NCBI GenBank assembly: GCA_902363595.1
Contig: CABJAP010000012.1
Coordinates: forward strand, 90,179 to 154,178
Reading direction: 5' to 3'
From: Clostridia bacterium
Lineage (GTDB): Bacteria > Bacillota > Clostridia > Peptostreptococcales > Anaerovoracaceae
DNA length: 64,000 nt
Both the position numbers and the translations under genes were made by a program. The notes under the pieces were generated by a model that saw only the letters and a list, made by a program, of their open reading frames with translations, was not told where the DNA came from and did no database searches. Of the stretch, positions 62,714 through 64,000 are shown piece after piece. Every line of letters begins with the position of its first letter. The stretch's first letter is position 1.

Positions 62714-63175
62714 ATGAGGATTATGAGTGAAAAGAAAGTAGTGGCCAATAATAAGAAGGCCAGACACGATTATTTTATAGAAGAAACTTATGAGGCGGGC
62801 ATCGTGCTCACGGGCACGGAGATCAAGTCGATCCGCCAGGGAAAAGTAAATATTAAAGAGAGCTATGCCAAAATTGAGGATGGGGAAATGATCATCTATG
62901 GCATGCATATCAGTCCCTACGAGCACGGGAATCGCTTTAATGTGGAGCCTCTGCGTCCGCGCAAGCTGCTGTTACATAAGCAGGAAATCCGCAAGCTCAT
63001 CGGGTACACGACGCTAAAAGGTTTGACATTGGTACCCCTTAGGATGTATATTAATGAAAAGGGGCGGGCAAAGCTGGAAATTGCTGTTGCCCGGGGCAAA
63101 AAGGATTATGATAAGCGAAATACCATTGCCAAAAGGGATGCTGACAGAAGAATGCAGCAGGCTATGAGAAAGTAA
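62714..63175 (+). CDS. smpB: SsrA-binding protein SmpB
   Basis: 153 residues from ATG 62714. ATG 62723 (150 residues, [18 protein letters not shown]) is the start more typical of the family, but GAGGA lies only two bases before it. SmpB brings tmRNA to stalled ribosomes. [49 protein letters not shown] and the basic tail [20 protein letters not shown] are typical. Its partner tmRNA gene lies 370 bases downstream. Confidence 0.97.
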   Translation: MRIMSEKKVVANNKKARHDYFIEETYEAGIVLTGTEIKSIRQGKVNIKESYAKIEDGEMIIYGMHISPYEHGNRFNVEPLRPRKLLLHKQEIRKLIGYTTLKGLTLVPLRMYINEKGRAKLEIAVARGKKDYDKRNTIAKRDADRRMQQAMRK

Positions 63176-63190
63176 AGTGAGGTGCTGAAG

Positions 63191-63478
63191 ATGCAGGATT
63201 TTTTTAACAAAGCAGGAAAAGCTGCCAAGAATACGGCGAGCAAAGCCGCAGATAAAGCCGGTGATCTGGTCGAGATCGGCAAGCTGAAAACAAAGATCAA
63301 TTCAGCCAAATCAGAGATTTCCGCAACGGAAAAGAAAATTGGAAAGTATTACTTTGATCAGTATATGGAAGGCGTTGCGGTAGACGGGGCAGTGGGGGCC
63401 ATGTGCGAGGATATTAAGGCACAGATGGACCTGATCACAGAACTGGAAGAAAAAATAGCAGAAGTGAAAGAAGACTAG
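63191..63478 (+). CDS. Small coiled-coil hypothetical protein
   Basis: 95 residues from ATG 63191, with GAGG 8 bases upstream (an in-frame GTG at 63182 overlaps that site). An N-terminal Ala/Lys-rich segment (FFNKAGKAAKNTASKAADKA) is followed by long helices with a heptad-like pattern (IGKLKTKINSAKSEISATEK, DLITELEEKIAEVKED). No family was assigned. It lies between smpB and ssrA. Confidence 0.8.
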   Translation: MQDFFNKAGKAAKNTASKAADKAGDLVEIGKLKTKINSAKSEISATEKKIGKYYFDQYMEGVAVDGAVGAMCEDIKAQMDLITELEEKIAEVKED

Positions 63479-63495
63479 TTTAAATCGAACAGATT

Positions 63496-63505
63496 GTGGT
63501 ATAAT
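63496..63505 (+). promoter_or_regulatory. Extended -10 promoter of ssrA
   Basis: TGTGGTATAAT contains TG-N-TATAAT (TATAAT at 63500-63505), about 42 bases before the mature tmRNA 5' end. The -35 region is weak. Confidence 0.6.
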
Positions 63506-63547
63506 AGAAATAATAAAAAGCGGAGGAATTTTACTCCGCTGCAATTT

Positions 63548-63909
63548 GGGGATGTCTTTGGTTTCGACGGGGGTAGTGAAGCCGGAGAAGCGAGCCGCAG
63601 TTTGCCCAGTCTGCGTTAAAAGGGGCACGTTAAATATAAACGCTAAAAAAACAAACAACAATTTCGCATTAGCAGCGTAGTTCTGCGCGAACGTCAGCCC
63701 GAGTTCACCTGTAGGCCCGGAATCTGACGTCAAACATACAGGAAAACTCTATGTGAGCTCCTGGTAGCATAGGGGAACAACAGGATAGCCGATATGCGAG
63801 CCTGCTTTTGGGCGCGCATGGAAGCGAACTTTTAAATCAAAAGCTGCGCTCGGAGAAACTCCCGCGGAAGTGCTTTCGGACGCGAGTTCGATTCTCGCCA
63901 TCTCCACCA
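63548..63909 (+). ncRNA. ssrA: Transfer-messenger RNA (tmRNA)
   Basis: One-piece tmRNA of 362 bases with encoded CCA. The 5' end GGGGATG pairs with CATCTCC before A-CCA (63906-63909). The hallmark GGTTTCGACGGGGG follows the 5' end, and GTTCGATTCTCGCC is the T-arm. The tag frame runs from GCT at 63642 to TAG at 63678-63680 and encodes AKKTNNNFALAA, with the normal ALAA-type degradation end. Confidence 0.97.
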
Positions 63910-63917
63910 TCGTATCC

Positions 63918-63950
63918 ACAATCCTGGAGGCATTTGCTTCCGGGATTGTT
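63918..63950 (+). terminator. Terminator hairpin of ssrA
   Basis: ACAATCCTGGAGGC pairs with GCTTCCGGGATTGT (one G-T), followed by TTG; the U run is weak. Confidence 0.7.
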
Positions 63951-64000
63951 TGCGTCTATGATTAAATGGATTTCAATACAGTCCTTAAAAACTAATACTT

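Noticed and set aside
1..64000. CRISPR arrays, complete insertion sequences or prophage
   Set aside because: No regularly spaced direct repeats, transposase, integrase or phage genes were found; the repeats present are short non-coding elements.

Overview
The window reads as a chromosomal segment of an anaerobic, amino-acid-fermenting Firmicute of the class Clostridia, with moderate GC. The gene content and GC suggest something near the Anaerovoracaceae (old Clostridiales Family XIII), but that placement is inference. The main signs are a full selenocysteine toolkit (SelA, SelB, SelD, LysR regulators of the selenium-associated type), three UGA-decoding selenoprotein genes, two glycine-reductase-type protein B modules, electron-bifurcation-style Etf genes, and catabolic operons driven by sigma-54 with dedicated PAS-AAA+ activators.

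Layout. 1-5.1 kb: selA (5' truncated by the window), selB, a LysR regulator and a cysteine-desulfurase-like enzyme. 5.3-11.1 kb: activator Reg1, then apc1-grdE1-grdB1. 11.8-22.4 kb: apc3, acyl-CoA dehydrogenase, etfB, etfA, two class III CoA-transferases, activator Reg3, an MFS carrier and a convergent beta-aminoacyl-CoA ammonia-lyase-like gene. 22.8-26.5 kb: a second LysR gene and a divergent-oriented amidohydrolase-ykvI operon. 26.9-32.6 kb: activator Reg2 and grdE2-grdB2-apc2. 33.2-36.7 kb: selenium supply genes (DsrE, DUF3343, selD, yedE, tusA, DUF3343). 36.7-43.6 kb: a secreted protein and uvrB-uvrA. 43.9-49.4 kb: unknown gene, sodium:solute symporter, small membrane protein, amidohydrolase, activator Reg4. 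49.8-53.7 kb: NhaC-type antiporter and two saccharopine-dehydrogenase-like reductases. 53.9-58.1 kb: EamA transporter, nicotinate phosphoribosyltransferase, fructose-bisphosphate aldolase and small genes. 59.0-64 kb: pseudouridine synthase, four tandem signal peptidase I paralogues, smpB and tmRNA.

How it fits together. SelA/SelB/SelD make and insert the selenocysteine that the two GrdB proteins and SelD itself need. Each catabolic module has its own permease, its own sigma-54 promoter (GG-N10-GC, all six found by eye) and a nearby enhancer-binding activator. The most interesting proposal is a sigma-54 regulon (11.6-22.6 kb) that joins an amino acid permease, CoA-transferases, an Etf-linked enoyl-CoA reductase and a beta-aminoacyl-CoA ammonia-lyase-like gene. 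The two ends are linked by the same 16-bp enhancer palindrome, which points to reductive fermentation of an unidentified beta-amino acid.

Non-coding structure is rich: four copies of a 103-113 bp interspersed repeat with inverted ends, a pair of diverged structured repeats with compensatory stem changes at 58.5-59.0 kb, a long inverted repeat at 38.1-38.3 kb, GTTG-N8-CAAC enhancer dyads, and an SOS box before uvrB. No tRNA gene (including tRNA-Sec), rRNA gene, CRISPR array or transposase was seen.
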